Source: Fructilactobacillus ixorae (GTDB taxonomy: Bacteria > Bacillota > Bacilli > Lactobacillales > Lactobacillaceae). Taken from it: a stretch of DNA of 48,045 nt. Under the pieces are notes generated by a model. That model saw only the letters and a list, made by a program, of their open reading frames with translations. It was not told the DNA's origin and did no database searches. This document shows positions 26,074-33,961 of this stretch, piece by piece. Both the position numbers and the translations under genes were made by a program. Positions within the stretch are counted from its first letter, which is position 1, and each line of letters opens with the position of its first letter. The stretch spans positions 1-48,045 of the forward strand of contig NZ_CP097479.1 of the NCBI RefSeq assembly GCF_024029915.1. Reading direction: 5' to 3'.

Positions 26074-26074
26074 A

Positions 26075-26257
26075 TTAATTCTCCTTTACGTTTTCTCTAT
26101 AAACTCCATCAAAAACTTTTTGATTTTTACTGTTTCTATTTTTCATGAAGGTATATATAAGAAAAGTGAACGATCCAATAAGTGCGGCAATTATAAACAT
26201 AACCATCGCGAAAGACCATTTGATGGTTAAAATGATTAATTCACCTAAAAATTTCAT
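26075..26257 (-). CDS. Small membrane protein with basic tail
   Basis: A 60-residue protein with a long hydrophobic segment (LIILTIKWSFAMVMFIIAAL and onward to about residue 38) and a basic C-terminus (KNRNSKNQK). GAGG lies 6-8 bases before ATG. It ends one base before the lipoprotein start and is probably its operon partner. Confidence 0.6.
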   Translation of the reverse strand: MKFLGELIILTIKWSFAMVMFIIAALIGSFTFLIYTFMKNRNSKNQKVFDGVYRENVKEN

Positions 26258-26342
26258 ACAAACCTCCTATTATTTTTAGTTATATAGCATTATACATGTT
26301 TTTATTTACTTTCTAGCATATGTTACTGCATGGATGATGTTT

Positions 26343-26471
26343 TTATTTCCTATCGAATTTTGGATCTCCATACGTGTAAGACCATTTTGTAATACCTAAT
26401 ATTGAAATAATACCTAGTATTATAGATCCAGTTAGAAGCGGTGTATTTCCTGAATATTTTTGTTTGCTCAT
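26343..26471 (-). CDS. 42-residue membrane peptide
   Basis: The protein reads MSKQKYSGNTPLLTGSIILG and continues with a single membrane helix and a polar end (DPKFDRK). A modest AAGGGAAA stands upstream of ATG. It lies in the same direction as the flanking lysogeny genes. Probably expressed with them; unknown role. Confidence 0.5.
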   Translation of the reverse strand: MSKQKYSGNTPLLTGSIILGIISILGITKWSYTYGDPKFDRK

Positions 26472-26518
26472 GAAATTTGATTTCCCTTATACTATTTATT
26501 TTAGGTAAAAACACCTAA

Positions 26519-26562
26519 AGCCCCAGGCCGGAGTCGAACCGGCTTTTAGCTACCGAGTAGGG
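26519..26562 (-). other. tRNA 3'-end-like fragment
   Basis: On the minus strand GCCGG-TTCGACT-CCGGC (26527-26543) is a perfect T-arm with a 5-bp stem and 7-base loop, followed by CTGGGGC as a 3' acceptor strand (26520-26526). No matching 5' acceptor strand, D-arm or anticodon arm lies upstream, where the Ltp-like gene ends. It may be a relic of a former tRNA attachment site or a hairpin acting as a transcript end for the Ltp-like gene. It is not a functional tRNA as seen. Confidence 0.5.
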
Positions 26563-26570
26563 TGATTTAA

Positions 26571-27146
26571 TTAATTACCTGATGTGTCAGTATCGTTAGT
26601 ATCAGCCTGATTATCTGAATTACTTGTATCAACATTACCTAAGTGAAGTTTATTGATAGCATATTTAGCTTCATCAGGAGTGTATTTTTCGCCTGAATCT
26701 GAAGTTAATTGACTATAAACATCACTAGCTGATAAGTGCATATCTTTTGAGTAAGTTTTAGCTGACTTAACAGCAGCCTTCTTGTAATCGTCTTCGCTAA
26801 ATTTGTTTACTGCGTAAGTAGCTGCTTCTGGTTTAAACTTTTCACCAGTATCAGCTGTAAGTTGATCATAAAGTCCTTTTTTACTCATTCCTTGAGTACT
26901 CATGTAAGTTTTAGCTGTTTCGTATGCATTGTTATATTCGGTAGAAACTTTTTTTCCAGAATTATTATTTCCAGAATCATTATTTGATTTAGCCGTTTTA
27001 GAAGTTTTATCCTTACTCGAGCTAGAATCATTTCCACCATTAGATGAATTAGATGCTGAAATAATTACAATAACTGCAATTACAACCAATACCCAGAACC
27101 ACCATCTTTTGTAGAATTTCTTCTTTGTTTTGTTATCTTTTGGCAT
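26571..27146 (-). CDS. Ltp-like superinfection exclusion protein
   Basis: A 191-residue protein: basic N-terminus, membrane helix (WWFWVLVVIAVIVIIS), Ser/Asn/Lys-rich spacer, then two copies of the Ltp helix-turn-helix-like repeat (YETAKTYMSTQGMSKKGLYD and VKSAKTYSKDMHLSASDVYS, each ending GEK-PEA-YAVNK style). Ltp of phage TP-J34 uses such repeats to block DNA injection by related phages. Here a transmembrane anchor replaces the usual lipobox. GAGGG precedes ATG 27146. Confidence 0.8.
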   Translation of the reverse strand: MPKDNKTKKKFYKRWWFWVLVVIAVIVIISASNSSNGGNDSSSSKDKTSKTAKSNNDSGNNNSGKKVSTEYNNAYETAKTYMSTQGMSKKGLYDQLTADTGEKFKPEAATYAVNKFSEDDYKKAAVKSAKTYSKDMHLSASDVYSQLTSDSGEKYTPDEAKYAINKLHLGNVDTSNSDNQADTNDTDTSGN

Positions 27147-27253
27147 AATAATGCCCTCCTTAAATATTTTCAGCTTTTAACGACGATCAGTGTTTGGTCG
27201 TTATTTTTTTGCTCAATATATTAAAAATTCATTAAGACGATTGTTTAAAATAA

Positions 27254-27274
27254 TAGTCGTATAAAATACGACTA
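27254..27274 (-). terminator. Terminator after CI repressor
   Basis: A perfect 9-bp inverted repeat, TAGTCGTAT-AAA-ATACGACTA, lies just past the repressor stop; on the minus strand it is followed by ATTATTTT. Another ACGAC/GTCGT hairpin occurs at about 27180-27206 in the leader of the Ltp-like gene, with a T-run only on the plus strand. Confidence 0.6.
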
Positions 27275-27281
27275 AATAAAA

Positions 27282-27926
27282 TTAATTAAATTTTTGCGTG
27301 GCGCTGATGACAATACCCAAAATTCTACCAGGTCTATCTTCGCTAAGAACAATAGGGGAGTATGATTCATTATCGGGCTTTAGAATTACTTTCCCATTAG
27401 TCTTTTTAAGACGTTTAATAGTAGCCGAGTTATCGTCCTCAAGCAATGCTGCCACAATTTGCCCATCCTCAGCATCAGGTTGCATTCTAATGGTTACGAT
27501 GCTGTTACGGGGGATAGTCGGCAACATGCTATCTCCAACAGTTTGTAGAGCGAAATATTTATATCCATTTTTTAAATCTGATGTCGGAACATCTAAAGAA
27601 CCAACGATATTTTCAACAGCTAGAATAGGGTCACCACACGCAATCTCTCCGAGAATAGGTATTGTTGTCATTTTACTTTCATCAATTGGTTGCATATTGT
27701 CCGGAACAACATCTAAACCAGCAAGATGAAATATTTCATTTTCTGAAATTCTTAAACCTTTTGCAATTTTTCTTAGTGTATTAGGTTTAGGAATATTACG
27801 TTTTCCATTTTCTACTTGAGAAATAAACGAGTGATTCATTCCTGCTTGTAAAGCCACTTGCCTTATAGTGAAATTTTTTTCTTTTCTAATATTTCTCAGT
27901 TCATTTCCAAACGCTTTATTATCCAT
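27282..27926 (-). CDS. CI-like repressor, HTH plus S24 peptidase
   Basis: A 214-residue repressor. Residues about 8-60 are an HTH-XRE domain (IRQVALQAGMNHSFISQVEN). The C-terminal half is a LexA/S24 self-cleavage domain with S133 in GDSMLP, K171 in ATIKRL and an EIACGD cleavage site (Cys-Gly instead of the usual Ala-Gly). It should hold lysogeny and be cleaved on the SOS response. It is divergent from the cro-like gene with shared control DNA between. Confidence 0.92.
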   Translation of the reverse strand: MDNKAFGNELRNIRKEKNFTIRQVALQAGMNHSFISQVENGKRNIPKPNTLRKIAKGLRISENEIFHLAGLDVVPDNMQPIDESKMTTIPILGEIACGDPILAVENIVGSLDVPTSDLKNGYKYFALQTVGDSMLPTIPRNSIVTIRMQPDAEDGQIVAALLEDDNSATIKRLKKTNGKVILKPDNESYSPIVLSEDRPGRILGIVISATQKFN

Positions 27927-28062
27927 TAAATAACAGCCTTTCTAGCAATTAAGTATATCAAAACGTTACTAAATGTATTACAAAATTGACGAAAAAATAA
28001 ACAAAACGGTTGCAAAAATAAACCAAAGTGTTAGTATGAATATATCGAAGGAGGTGAAATCA
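27927..28062. promoter_or_regulatory. Lysis-lysogeny control region
   Basis: The divergent CI-cro spacer. Rightward, TTGCAA at 28010-28015 and TAGTAT at 28032-28037 (16-base spacer) lead to the cro-like gene. Two related words, AAAACGTTAC at about 27960 and AAAACGGTTGC at 28004, may be operator sites. Leftward signals for the repressor are less clear (TTGTAA and TATACT with long spacing). Confidence 0.5.
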
Positions 28063-28317
28063 ATGTTAAGTCTAAAAGCGAAAAATCCTAAAGAGTTACA
28101 AAAAATGTTATCTATGAATGGATTTTCGATTAGATCATTTTCAAAAAAAATCAACTCTAGTCCTGCATATACATCGAGGGTTATAAAAGGAGTACAAAGT
28201 CCATATCCACCTTTTGCAAAAAAGATGGCTGATGGTTTGGGCGTTAAGATTGATGATATTTTTTTTGCAGATGATGGTTGCAAAAGTAAACCAAAAACTA
28301 AAGAAGCACTGAAGTAA
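28063..28317 (+). CDS. Cro-like HTH regulator
   Basis: An 84-residue protein. An HTH (FSIRSFSKKINSSPAYTSRV) occupies residues about 20-45. The last part is basic. The start at 28063 is set by AAGGAGGTG 7 bases upstream; the longer frame from 27973 has no such signal. It is the first rightward early gene, divergent from CI, and should turn lysogenic transcription down. Confidence 0.75.
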   Translation: MLSLKAKNPKELQKMLSMNGFSIRSFSKKINSSPAYTSRVIKGVQSPYPPFAKKMADGLGVKIDDIFFADDGCKSKPKTKEALK

Positions 28318-28450
28318 TAAACATCGTTTTTTGAAAACTGAACAGCGAAGCGATATGAATCATACTCGCAACTTTGCGATGAAATGAGCAGAGGCAAGTG
28401 GTTATCAATTCGCAGAATTTGAACACACGAGTAAAGAAAGGAAAAAACTT

Positions 28451-28579
28451 ATGTATTTAGATTTTCATATCCAAGCATCTTCTAAAAAAGAGCTGGAATA
28501 TCGTTTGAAAGTTGTTAGAAATCTAATTCAATCGGGCGATCACATCACAGTCCATGCGGATTTTTACTCAAAAAAATAA
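28451..28579 (+). CDS. 42-residue early protein, unknown
   Basis: MYLDFHIQASSKKELEYRLK and a second half with GDHITVHADF. It is preceded by AAAGGAAA and followed by a terminator. It looks like a small alpha-beta protein. The 130 bases upstream (28318-28450) hold no gene I can support. Confidence 0.5.
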   Translation: MYLDFHIQASSKKELEYRLKVVRNLIQSGDHITVHADFYSKK

Positions 28580-28581
28580 AA

Positions 28582-28615
28582 AGGCCTAGCAACGGATGCA
28601 GCCGTTACTAAACCT
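28582..28615. terminator. Bidirectional-type hairpin between convergent genes
   Basis: TAGCAACGG (28587) pairs with CCGTTACTA (28602), one mismatch, extended by AGG/CCT. An A-run lies on the left and T-rich DNA on the right. It separates the 42-residue gene from the convergent minus-strand gene. Confidence 0.6.
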
Positions 28616-28626
28616 ATTTAACTTTA

Positions 28627-28839
28627 TTAACTAATAGTAATTGAAAAAACATCTTCCGGACGAACTAAGAAAGTTACAGAACCTATGAATTTAATTTCTG
28701 AATTAGCTTTATTGAGTGAAAAATCATCAATTTTTTCAAATTTTAGTAATTTATTTTGAAACGTATAAGTTTCAATTGATTTTAAGTTTTCTACAATAAC
28801 TGGCCTATGTTCATCCTTAAAGTTGATAAGAGCTTTCAT
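28627..28839 (-). CDS. 70-residue protein opposite the antirepressor
   Basis: A minus-strand gene with a strong AAGGAGGTGA site before ATG. The product (MKALINFKDEHRPVIVENLK at the start) seems to be a small beta-rich protein with an acidic centre and no membrane helix. It is divergent from the antirepressor gene with only 52 bases between starts, so their control is probably linked. Function unknown. Confidence 0.6.
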   Translation of the reverse strand: MKALINFKDEHRPVIVENLKSIETYTFQNKLLKFEKIDDFSLNKANSEIKFIGSVTFLVRPEDVFSITIS

Positions 28840-28891
28840 AAAATTCACCTCCTTCCTAAGGGAGATTATACAGAAGAAAGAAGGTAATCGA

Positions 28892-29617
28892 ATGAATAAT
28901 TTAGTAATCATGAAAGATCGTCAAGCAGTCACAACAAGTCTTCAAGTAGCAGAAACTTTCGGAAAAGCACATAGAAGCGTGATGTTGAAGATTCGAGAAT
29001 TGACTGCACAAAATCGTGCAGTCGAAAAAATGTTTGTTCAATCAACATATTTAAACAAACAAGGACATCAGCAACCTATGTATTACATGAACCGTGATGG
29101 CTTCACGCTATTAGTAGTTGGTTTCACGGGCCAAAAGGCAATGGAATTCAAACTCAAGTACATCGAAGCATTCAACCAAATGGAACAGCATATCAAGCAA
29201 TACGGTGGCTTCGATGTTCCAAATAATATGGCTGACGCTTTGCAACTCGCAGCTAACCAAGCTAAAGAATTGGAACAGATGAGACCTAAAGCATTGTTTG
29301 CGGATGCAGTCGAAACTAGCAAGACAGATATCTTAGTTGGTCAGCTTGCCAAAATCCTAAAGCAAAACGGCATAGACATTGGAGCTAATCGTCTGTTCCA
29401 GTGGATGAGAGATAACGGTTATCTAATTAAGCAGGTTGGTATGAATTACAATACGCCAACGCAGCGAGCAATGAATATGGGTCTATTCAAAATTAAAGAA
29501 ACTAGTGTATCTCATGCAGACGGACATACGACAATAAACAAAACGACCAAAGTAACTGGAAAGGGCCAAGTTTACTTCGTTAACAAGTTTCTATCTAGAA
29601 ACTTTGTAGCTGAATGA
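28892..29617 (+). CDS. Antirepressor, Rha plus KilAC domains
   Basis: A 241-residue protein. The N-terminal 100 residues form a Rha domain (SLQVAETFGKAHRSVMLKIR; MNRDGFTLLVVGFTGQKAM), and the C-terminal about 110 residues a KilAC/ANT domain (IDIGANRLFQWMRDNGYLIK). Such proteins counter phage repressors and favour lytic growth. ATG 28892 has AAGAAGG upstream; the longer frame overlaps the divergent gene. Confidence 0.85.
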   Translation: MNNLVIMKDRQAVTTSLQVAETFGKAHRSVMLKIRELTAQNRAVEKMFVQSTYLNKQGHQQPMYYMNRDGFTLLVVGFTGQKAMEFKLKYIEAFNQMEQHIKQYGGFDVPNNMADALQLAANQAKELEQMRPKALFADAVETSKTDILVGQLAKILKQNGIDIGANRLFQWMRDNGYLIKQVGMNYNTPTQRAMNMGLFKIKETSVSHADGHTTINKTTKVTGKGQVYFVNKFLSRNFVAE

Positions 29618-29618
29618 T

Positions 29619-29945
29619 TTGAGGTGGCTAAAAACGAAATTACCTAAGTATATAAAAATTAATGGAATTTTATATTCAATTAATTTTTTAAATGATTTAA
29701 CTGATGAAGATGGTAATCGTATTTGGGGCAAAACAATTTACGAAAAATCGTTAATTCTTGTTGATAGTTCGCTAGATAGACAGCACACCAAGCAAACTCT
29801 AATTCATGAAGTTGTTCATGCAATTTTATGGGAAAGCAGCTGTACAGATATTTGTAATGATGAGCAAGTAGTTAACCCATTAGCTAATTCTTTATATCAA
29901 GTTATTACTGATAATTTTAAAGAAAAAAATCCAAATACTAATTAA
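29619..29945 (+). CDS. HExxH small putative metallopeptidase
   Basis: A protein of up to 108 residues with the zinc motif HEVVH in TLIHEVVHAILWE, as in ImmA/IrrE-like and other small phage peptidase-like proteins. It may process a regulator or be a degenerate relative. The start is uncertain: TTG 29619 directly follows the antirepressor stop without its own ribosome-binding site, while GAGGTGG at 29621 has no standard start codon behind it. Coding potential downstream is clear. Confidence 0.6.
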   Translation: MRWLKTKLPKYIKINGILYSINFLNDLTDEDGNRIWGKTIYEKSLILVDSSLDRQHTKQTLIHEVVHAILWESSCTDICNDEQVVNPLANSLYQVITDNFKEKNPNTN

Positions 29946-29971
29946 ATAGCATAAGGATTTTTAACTGTTAA

Positions 29972-30100
29972 CTATTTTGGAGCCTTACGTGGCGGAGTCC
30001 TTTTATAACCATGTTGTTTTTTTGACGGTTTAACAGGAACTGTTTTTGGACCTGGTTTATGAGGATTTGCTGGAAAATGCCTATGTTCTGGTTCAGCCAA
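29972..30100 (-). CDS. 42-residue Pro/Lys/His-rich basic peptide
   Basis: A minus-strand TTG-started frame behind AAAGGAGGTGAT. The product (MAEPEHRHFPANPHKPGPKT, then mostly Lys/Pro/Arg) is strongly basic and looks disordered. It lies alone against the direction of the early operon. The strong ribosome-binding site is the main support. It may bind nucleic acid or host proteins; unknown. Confidence 0.6.
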   Translation of the reverse strand: MAEPEHRHFPANPHKPGPKTVPVKPSKKQHGYKRTPPRKAPK

Positions 30101-30163
30101 TATAATCACCTCCTTTCTTGGGGTAATTATAACAAACCAAATTCATTAAAGGAGGTGGAGATT

Positions 30164-30463
30164 ATGAACGACACGAGCATTGTTGAGCTTCATAAAGAAG
30201 CCGCTAGACAAGTTGCTTTCAAAGTTATCGAACCAATAGCTAACGAAATTCGCCGTAAATACGTGGTGATCGATACCAAGACGGCACGCGAGTTAACTTG
30301 CCAATCGGTTCAAGGATGGCAGGAGATTGCTAAAACTCCAGAAATGAGGTCAATCGAACATCACAAATTAGGTAAGAACGGAATTGTTGGTCGGAGCATT
30401 TACTACTATGCGGATGATTTCTACCCAACAGTAAGAAAGGCACTTAAACGTATTTTCGATTAA
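30164..30463 (+). CDS. Small early protein, excisionase/DUF771-like
   Basis: A 99-residue protein with AAAGGAGGTGG before ATG 30164; the longer frame from 30059 runs across the opposite small gene. The sequence TARELTCQSVQGWQEIAKTP followed by SIYYYADDF recalls DUF771 or winged-helix excisionase-like phage proteins. No other excisionase candidate is evident in the window. Assignment is tentative. Confidence 0.5.
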   Translation: MNDTSIVELHKEAARQVAFKVIEPIANEIRRKYVVIDTKTARELTCQSVQGWQEIAKTPEMRSIEHHKLGKNGIVGRSIYYYADDFYPTVRKALKRIFD

Positions 30464-30480
30464 TGAAAGGAGATGAAGAT

Positions 30481-30597
30481 ATGGCAACAGTTACAGCAGA
30501 AGGAGCTTTTTTATTCGTAGCAGGTTTAATTCTTGGTTTCGTTTCACGGCCAGGGGTTATCCACTTTTTGAAACATCCAAGTGATTTTTTTGAATAG
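30481..30597 (+). CDS. 38-residue membrane peptide
   Basis: A short frame behind AAAGGAGATG. One membrane helix (FLFVAGLILGFVS) is followed by a polar tail (KHPSDFFE). It is in tandem with the flanking early genes, 17 bases after the previous stop. Unknown role. Confidence 0.5.
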   Translation: MATVTAEGAFLFVAGLILGFVSRPGVIHFLKHPSDFFE

Positions 30598-30610
30598 AAA
30601 GGACGAGAAA

Positions 30611-30814
30611 ATGATTAATAAAAAGTACTGGGATTATTTTGATTTCAGGAAGTTTGCTTCCGACAACTATAAGGAAATTGCCAAGGCTATTCTAGAACGT
30701 CCTGATTTAGCTTTAGACGTTTTAGAAGAAGTGCCAAATTGTGAGTTAGCTGAACGAGTGCAAGACAATCTGGATATTGTTACAGAGATTATGGAGGAAC
30801 AAAACGATGAGTAG
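30611..30814 (+). CDS. 67-residue early protein, unknown
   Basis: A small acidic, helical protein beginning MINKKYWDYFDFRKFASDNY. AAAGGA lies 8-9 bases upstream of ATG 30611. It overlaps the next gene by 8 bases. No family recognised. Confidence 0.5.
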   Translation: MINKKYWDYFDFRKFASDNYKEIAKAILERPDLALDVLEEVPNCELAERVQDNLDIVTEIMEEQNDE

Positions 30815-31076
30815 AAAGATACTAACCGCGATTCAAACAAAAATGCCGATTGTTTATCCAAACGATCCGCACAATCAAGAAGATTTTTTCTTTGCTAAAA
30901 CTTGGTATTTAGAAGCCGGAAAGAAAATGGCTAAAGGTGGGACAGTAGGACCACTTATTACTGGCATTGAATACAATCCTCGTTCTAACTTTTATGCTGT
31001 TATTTTGGCAAACAAAAGTGTCATAAACGTGGATGGCAGAAATGTAATTGCATATACGGAGGAAAAATATGATTAA
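30807..31076 (+). CDS. Early protein, first of two paralogs
   Basis: An 89-residue protein (MSRKILTAIQTKMPIVYPND) related to the next gene. Shared features are AIQT-x-x-P-YP at the N-terminus, a YLE-GK helix, a GP-I motif and a beta-strand with F-ANK/LDNEKS. ATG 30807 has GGAGG about 11 bases upstream in the preceding gene. Unknown function; small phage proteins of this kind often modulate host enzymes. Confidence 0.55.
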   Translation: MSRKILTAIQTKMPIVYPNDPHNQEDFFFAKTWYLEAGKKMAKGGTVGPLITGIEYNPRSNFYAVILANKSVINVDGRNVIAYTEEKYD

Positions 31077-31344
31077 AGCAATCCAGACGATTAAGCCTGT
31101 TATCTATCCATTTAAAGACTCAGATGAATTTGGTGAGACAAGATCTAATGTTTCCACTGATTATTTAGAAGTAGGTAAGCAAATACTTTCAGCCATAGAG
31201 TCGGGCCCAATTATTAATGCAATATACGGATTTAAACGGGGCTTTTACATCAATTTAGACAATGAAAAAAGTATATTTGTACCTTTTTCAAATATAGCTT
31301 CTGAGATGGAGGATACCGCATGCCAAAATTATTTAAACGCATAA
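31069..31344 (+). CDS. Early protein, second of two paralogs
   Basis: A 91-residue protein (MIKAIQTIKPVIYPFKDSDE) that repeats the layout of the preceding gene, with AIQT-x-x-PV-YP, DYLEVGKQ and SGPIINAI in corresponding places. GGAGG lies 6 bases before the ATG, and the two genes overlap by 8 bases. A tandem duplication followed by divergence is the simplest explanation. Confidence 0.55.
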   Translation: MIKAIQTIKPVIYPFKDSDEFGETRSNVSTDYLEVGKQILSAIESGPIINAIYGFKRGFYINLDNEKSIFVPFSNIASEMEDTACQNYLNA

Positions 31345-31440
31345 AAAAAGACCGCTCGCGTCGCACCGCGAACAGTCTAAAAGAAAAATTACTTACATCA
31401 AGTATTTTCTATACCAATTCTAACAGTTGCGGTCAACTCA
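31345..31440. promoter_or_regulatory. Structured leader or reverse terminator
   Basis: An A7 run precedes a GC-rich hairpin (CGCG-TCGCAC-CGCG near 31357), then a second hairpin (GAAAAATTACTT with AAGTATTTTC), and GACCGC at 31351 can pair with GCGGTC near 31430, closing a three-way structure. The A-run plus hairpin reads as a terminator on the minus strand; as plus-strand RNA it would form a folded 5' leader of the next gene. Confidence 0.45.
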
Positions 31441-31465
31441 TTCAACGAAAGGAAGCGCTGTGATT

Positions 31466-31642
31466 ATGGTTGATACAAATGAAATTAACAGACTTCGTCA
31501 CAAAGCTTTTGAATTAACTGAATTGATCAATAACACTTCAATCTCTAATTTAAGAACGCTAAGCAAAAACATTAGAGAACTAGATGAAATAAAACGGAAA
31601 CTTCACGAAGCAACTAAGCATATCGCACTGAAAGGATTTTAG
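31466..31642 (+). CDS. 58-residue helical protein, unknown
   Basis: A small, charged, coiled-coil-like protein (EINRLRHKAFELTELINNTS). AAAGGAAG stands upstream; GTG 31460 would also fit. Follows the structured leader. No family recognised. Confidence 0.5.
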   Translation: MVDTNEINRLRHKAFELTELINNTSISNLRTLSKNIRELDEIKRKLHEATKHIALKGF

Positions 31643-31644
31643 AA

Positions 31645-31923
31645 ATGTTTAACAAAAAAAGAAACTTATTAGAGCTCAACATTCCATCAAACTCTGAAAC
31701 TAAATCAAGACTTAAAGCTGAACTACGTGTTCATTCCCTTAAAGAAATGGATGTAGTTGTTGGTTCAGTAGCGATTTTACTTGATCACATTTGTTGTAGA
31801 GACCCAAAAATAAGAGAAGGAGTAATTGAACACCTTGTCAATGAATTAAAAATTACCCCCAAAGAAATTGAACATGCACGCAATGGTATTGCTGATTATA
31901 AAAAAGAAAACAAGGAGGATTAA
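31645..31923 (+). CDS. 92-residue early protein, unknown
   Basis: A mixed helical protein (MFNKKRNLLELNIPSNSETK) with a central hydrophobic VVVGSVAILLDHICC and a charged C-terminus. It lies two bases after the previous stop with AAAGGA upstream, and two bases before the DUF1351 gene, so it may belong to the recombination cluster. No family recognised. Confidence 0.45.
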   Translation: MFNKKRNLLELNIPSNSETKSRLKAELRVHSLKEMDVVVGSVAILLDHICCRDPKIREGVIEHLVNELKITPKEIEHARNGIADYKKENKED

Positions 31924-31925
31924 CC

Positions 31926-32774
31926 ATGGAAAACAAAGTAGTTGTAGTTGACGAAAATACCAACATTTCTTACCAACCAAACACAATCACGATTAACGGT
32001 TTAGACGATTTAAAAGCAAAAGTTAAAGCAGCTGCTGAACGTTATAACAATCTTGTTGTAACTGATGAAAGTTATAAGTCAGACAAAAAGAAAAAGCAAG
32101 AACTCAATAAACTAAAAAACTCATTGGATAACTACCGTCTACAAGTAAAGAGAGAATACAGCAAACCACTTGCTGTATTTGATGAAACTATGAAGCCGTT
32201 AATTGAAACTTTGAAAGATACAGTTTCTGGAATTGACAATCAATTAAAGCACTATGACTTACAAGCTAAGGAAAACAAGCGTCGTGAAATTGAGCAGTTT
32301 ATCCAAGAAGTTGCTCCTAATTATGGTGTTGATCCAGCAACGGTTCGTATTGACGATAAATTAACCAACAAAACTGTTTCTAAGAAGCGTTGGCAAGAAA
32401 CTATCGTTTCCCAATTAGAACTAGCACAAGCAGAAAACCAACGGCGCGAGCAGGATGAACAGCAACTAAACATGTTTGCGGAAAGTATTAATGTTGATCC
32501 GCTTCCTTACCTGAACTTATTAATACGTGGGACATCGTTAATTGAAGTTGAACAGTTTATGAAGCAAGACATTGAAAAAAAGAAGGCACAGGTTGCTTCT
32601 GAAAAGGTTAATAAGAAAGTAGTTAAAAACAAGATTGTTGATACTACAACCGGTGAAGTTGAGAATGTCCTAACTTTCTCGTTAATGGTTAAAGGAACTA
32701 AGAAAAAGCTAAATGCACTAAAAAACTTCATGGAAATTAACGGAATTGACTACGAACTTGAAAGGATGGACTAA
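31926..32774 (+). CDS. DUF1351 protein of recombination module
   Basis: The 282-residue protein has the DUF1351 plan: an N-terminal ITINGLDDLKAKVKAAAERY, a long coiled-coil centre, and a C-terminal LMVKGTKKKLNALKNFMEIN. These proteins occur directly upstream of single-strand annealing proteins in Firmicutes phages and are thought to aid recombination; the role is not established. GGAGG precedes ATG; it is two bases from the ERF gene. Confidence 0.85.
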   Translation: MENKVVVVDENTNISYQPNTITINGLDDLKAKVKAAAERYNNLVVTDESYKSDKKKKQELNKLKNSLDNYRLQVKREYSKPLAVFDETMKPLIETLKDTVSGIDNQLKHYDLQAKENKRREIEQFIQEVAPNYGVDPATVRIDDKLTNKTVSKKRWQETIVSQLELAQAENQRREQDEQQLNMFAESINVDPLPYLNLLIRGTSLIEVEQFMKQDIEKKKAQVASEKVNKKVVKNKIVDTTTGEVENVLTFSLMVKGTKKKLNALKNFMEINGIDYELERMD

Positions 32775-32776
32775 TC

Positions 32777-33538
32777 ATGACTGACACCAAGGTATCTACT
32801 ATCCAAAATAAATTAATTCAGTTCAATAAAATTTATAAACAGCCAACCAAGAACGCTGTTAATCCATTTACTAAGAGCAAATATGCTGACTTGAACGAAA
32901 TTATCGAAAGTTTAAAGGTCCCGCTTGATTCAGTTGGACTGTTCTATCGTCAAGTACCAGTTACTGAATACGACGAAAATGGGCATCTCATGGTTGGTAT
33001 TCAAACCATCATCTTTGATGGGGAAGATAGTGAAGACATGGGAGTTTTTAAACTCCCTCCCAAATCCACTAATCCCCAGGACGTTGGAAGTCTACTAACT
33101 TATTTACGTCGTTATACCTTGTCGGCAATTTTTGGAATCGCTGCCGATGCAGATGATGATGGCAATTTGGCAAGTGGTCGTAACCAGCAAAGCAACGGCA
33201 ATCAAAGACAACGTCAACAGCAAAGACGTAGACCAGCGCAAAACAGCCAAAGTAATGCCAATAAACAAGATAATCCTAATGCACCAGCTACTGACGTTAT
33301 GAAGAATGCCATTAAAAAGGTAATTGCCGAATATGCCAAGCTAACTAATACAGAGGAAAGCACCATGCTAGACATGTTACTTACAACTAACTCTGTCAAT
33401 CCACAGAAGATGACGATTGCACAGGCAAGGTTAATTTATAGCCAAGCTGAAACTTACTTGAAGAAAGAAAAGAAACGGTTAAAAGATAGTGAAACTCAAG
33501 ACAATCCATTCGATGGAAAGGAGAATGCAGTTGATTAA
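32777..33538 (+). CDS. ERF family single-strand annealing protein
   Basis: The 253-residue protein shows the ERF core: [19 protein letters not shown], a [20 protein letters not shown] block and [11 protein letters not shown]. The C-terminal part is a Gln/Arg/Asn-rich linker and a helical tail. ERF proteins anneal complementary strands in phage recombination. It overlaps the SSB gene by 14 bases, so both act together on single strands. Confidence 0.92.
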   Translation: MTDTKVSTIQNKLIQFNKIYKQPTKNAVNPFTKSKYADLNEIIESLKVPLDSVGLFYRQVPVTEYDENGHLMVGIQTIIFDGEDSEDMGVFKLPPKSTNPQDVGSLLTYLRRYTLSAIFGIAADADDDGNLASGRNQQSNGNQRQRQQQRRRPAQNSQSNANKQDNPNAPATDVMKNAIKKVIAEYAKLTNTEESTMLDMLLTTNSVNPQKMTIAQARLIYSQAETYLKKEKKRLKDSETQDNPFDGKENAVD

Positions 33539-33944
33539 TACAGTGGTTTTAACTGGTCGTCTTACACGAGATATTGATTTACGTTATACACAAAGTGGAG
33601 CAGCGGTTGGCTCATTTAATCTCGCAGTAAATCGTAACTTCAAGAACAACAACGGCGATATCGAAGCTGATTTCGTTAATTGTGTTATTTGGCGTAAATC
33701 AGCCGAAAATCTAGCTAACTTCGTGCATAAAGGTTCATTGATCGGAGTAGAAGGACGACTGCAAACGCGGAACTATGAAAACAAGCAAGGTCAAAAGGTT
33801 TATGTAACAGAGGTTGTTGTTAATCAATTTACTTTACTTGAACCCCGACAACAGCAATCTCAACAACCATATCAAAATAATAATGATCCATTTGCTGGTT
33901 CTGGAGAACAAGTAAATGTATCTGATGATGACTTACCATTCTAA
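33525..33944 (+). CDS. ssb: Single-stranded DNA-binding protein
   Basis: A 139-residue OB-fold [54 protein letters not shown] and the acidic tail DDDLPF that recruits partner proteins. AAAGGAG supports ATG 33525. It protects single strands in replication and in ERF-driven annealing. Confidence 0.95.
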   Translation: MQLINTVVLTGRLTRDIDLRYTQSGAAVGSFNLAVNRNFKNNNGDIEADFVNCVIWRKSAENLANFVHKGSLIGVEGRLQTRNYENKQGQKVYVTEVVVNQFTLLEPRQQQSQQPYQNNNDPFAGSGEQVNVSDDDLPF

Positions 33945-33961
33945 GGAAGGGAAGAATTTAA

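Noticed and set aside
26519..26562. A functional tRNA gene
   Set aside because: Only the T-arm and the 3' acceptor strand exist; anticodon and D arms are absent.
27298..27729. A 143-codon plus-strand frame across the CI repressor
   Set aside because: Antisense to the S24 and HTH domains with no ribosome-binding site.
28325..28345. TTTGAAAACTGAACAG, similar to sequences in rRNA spacer regions
   Set aside because: Only a short match recalled from rRNA operon flanks; no rRNA or box structure is present.
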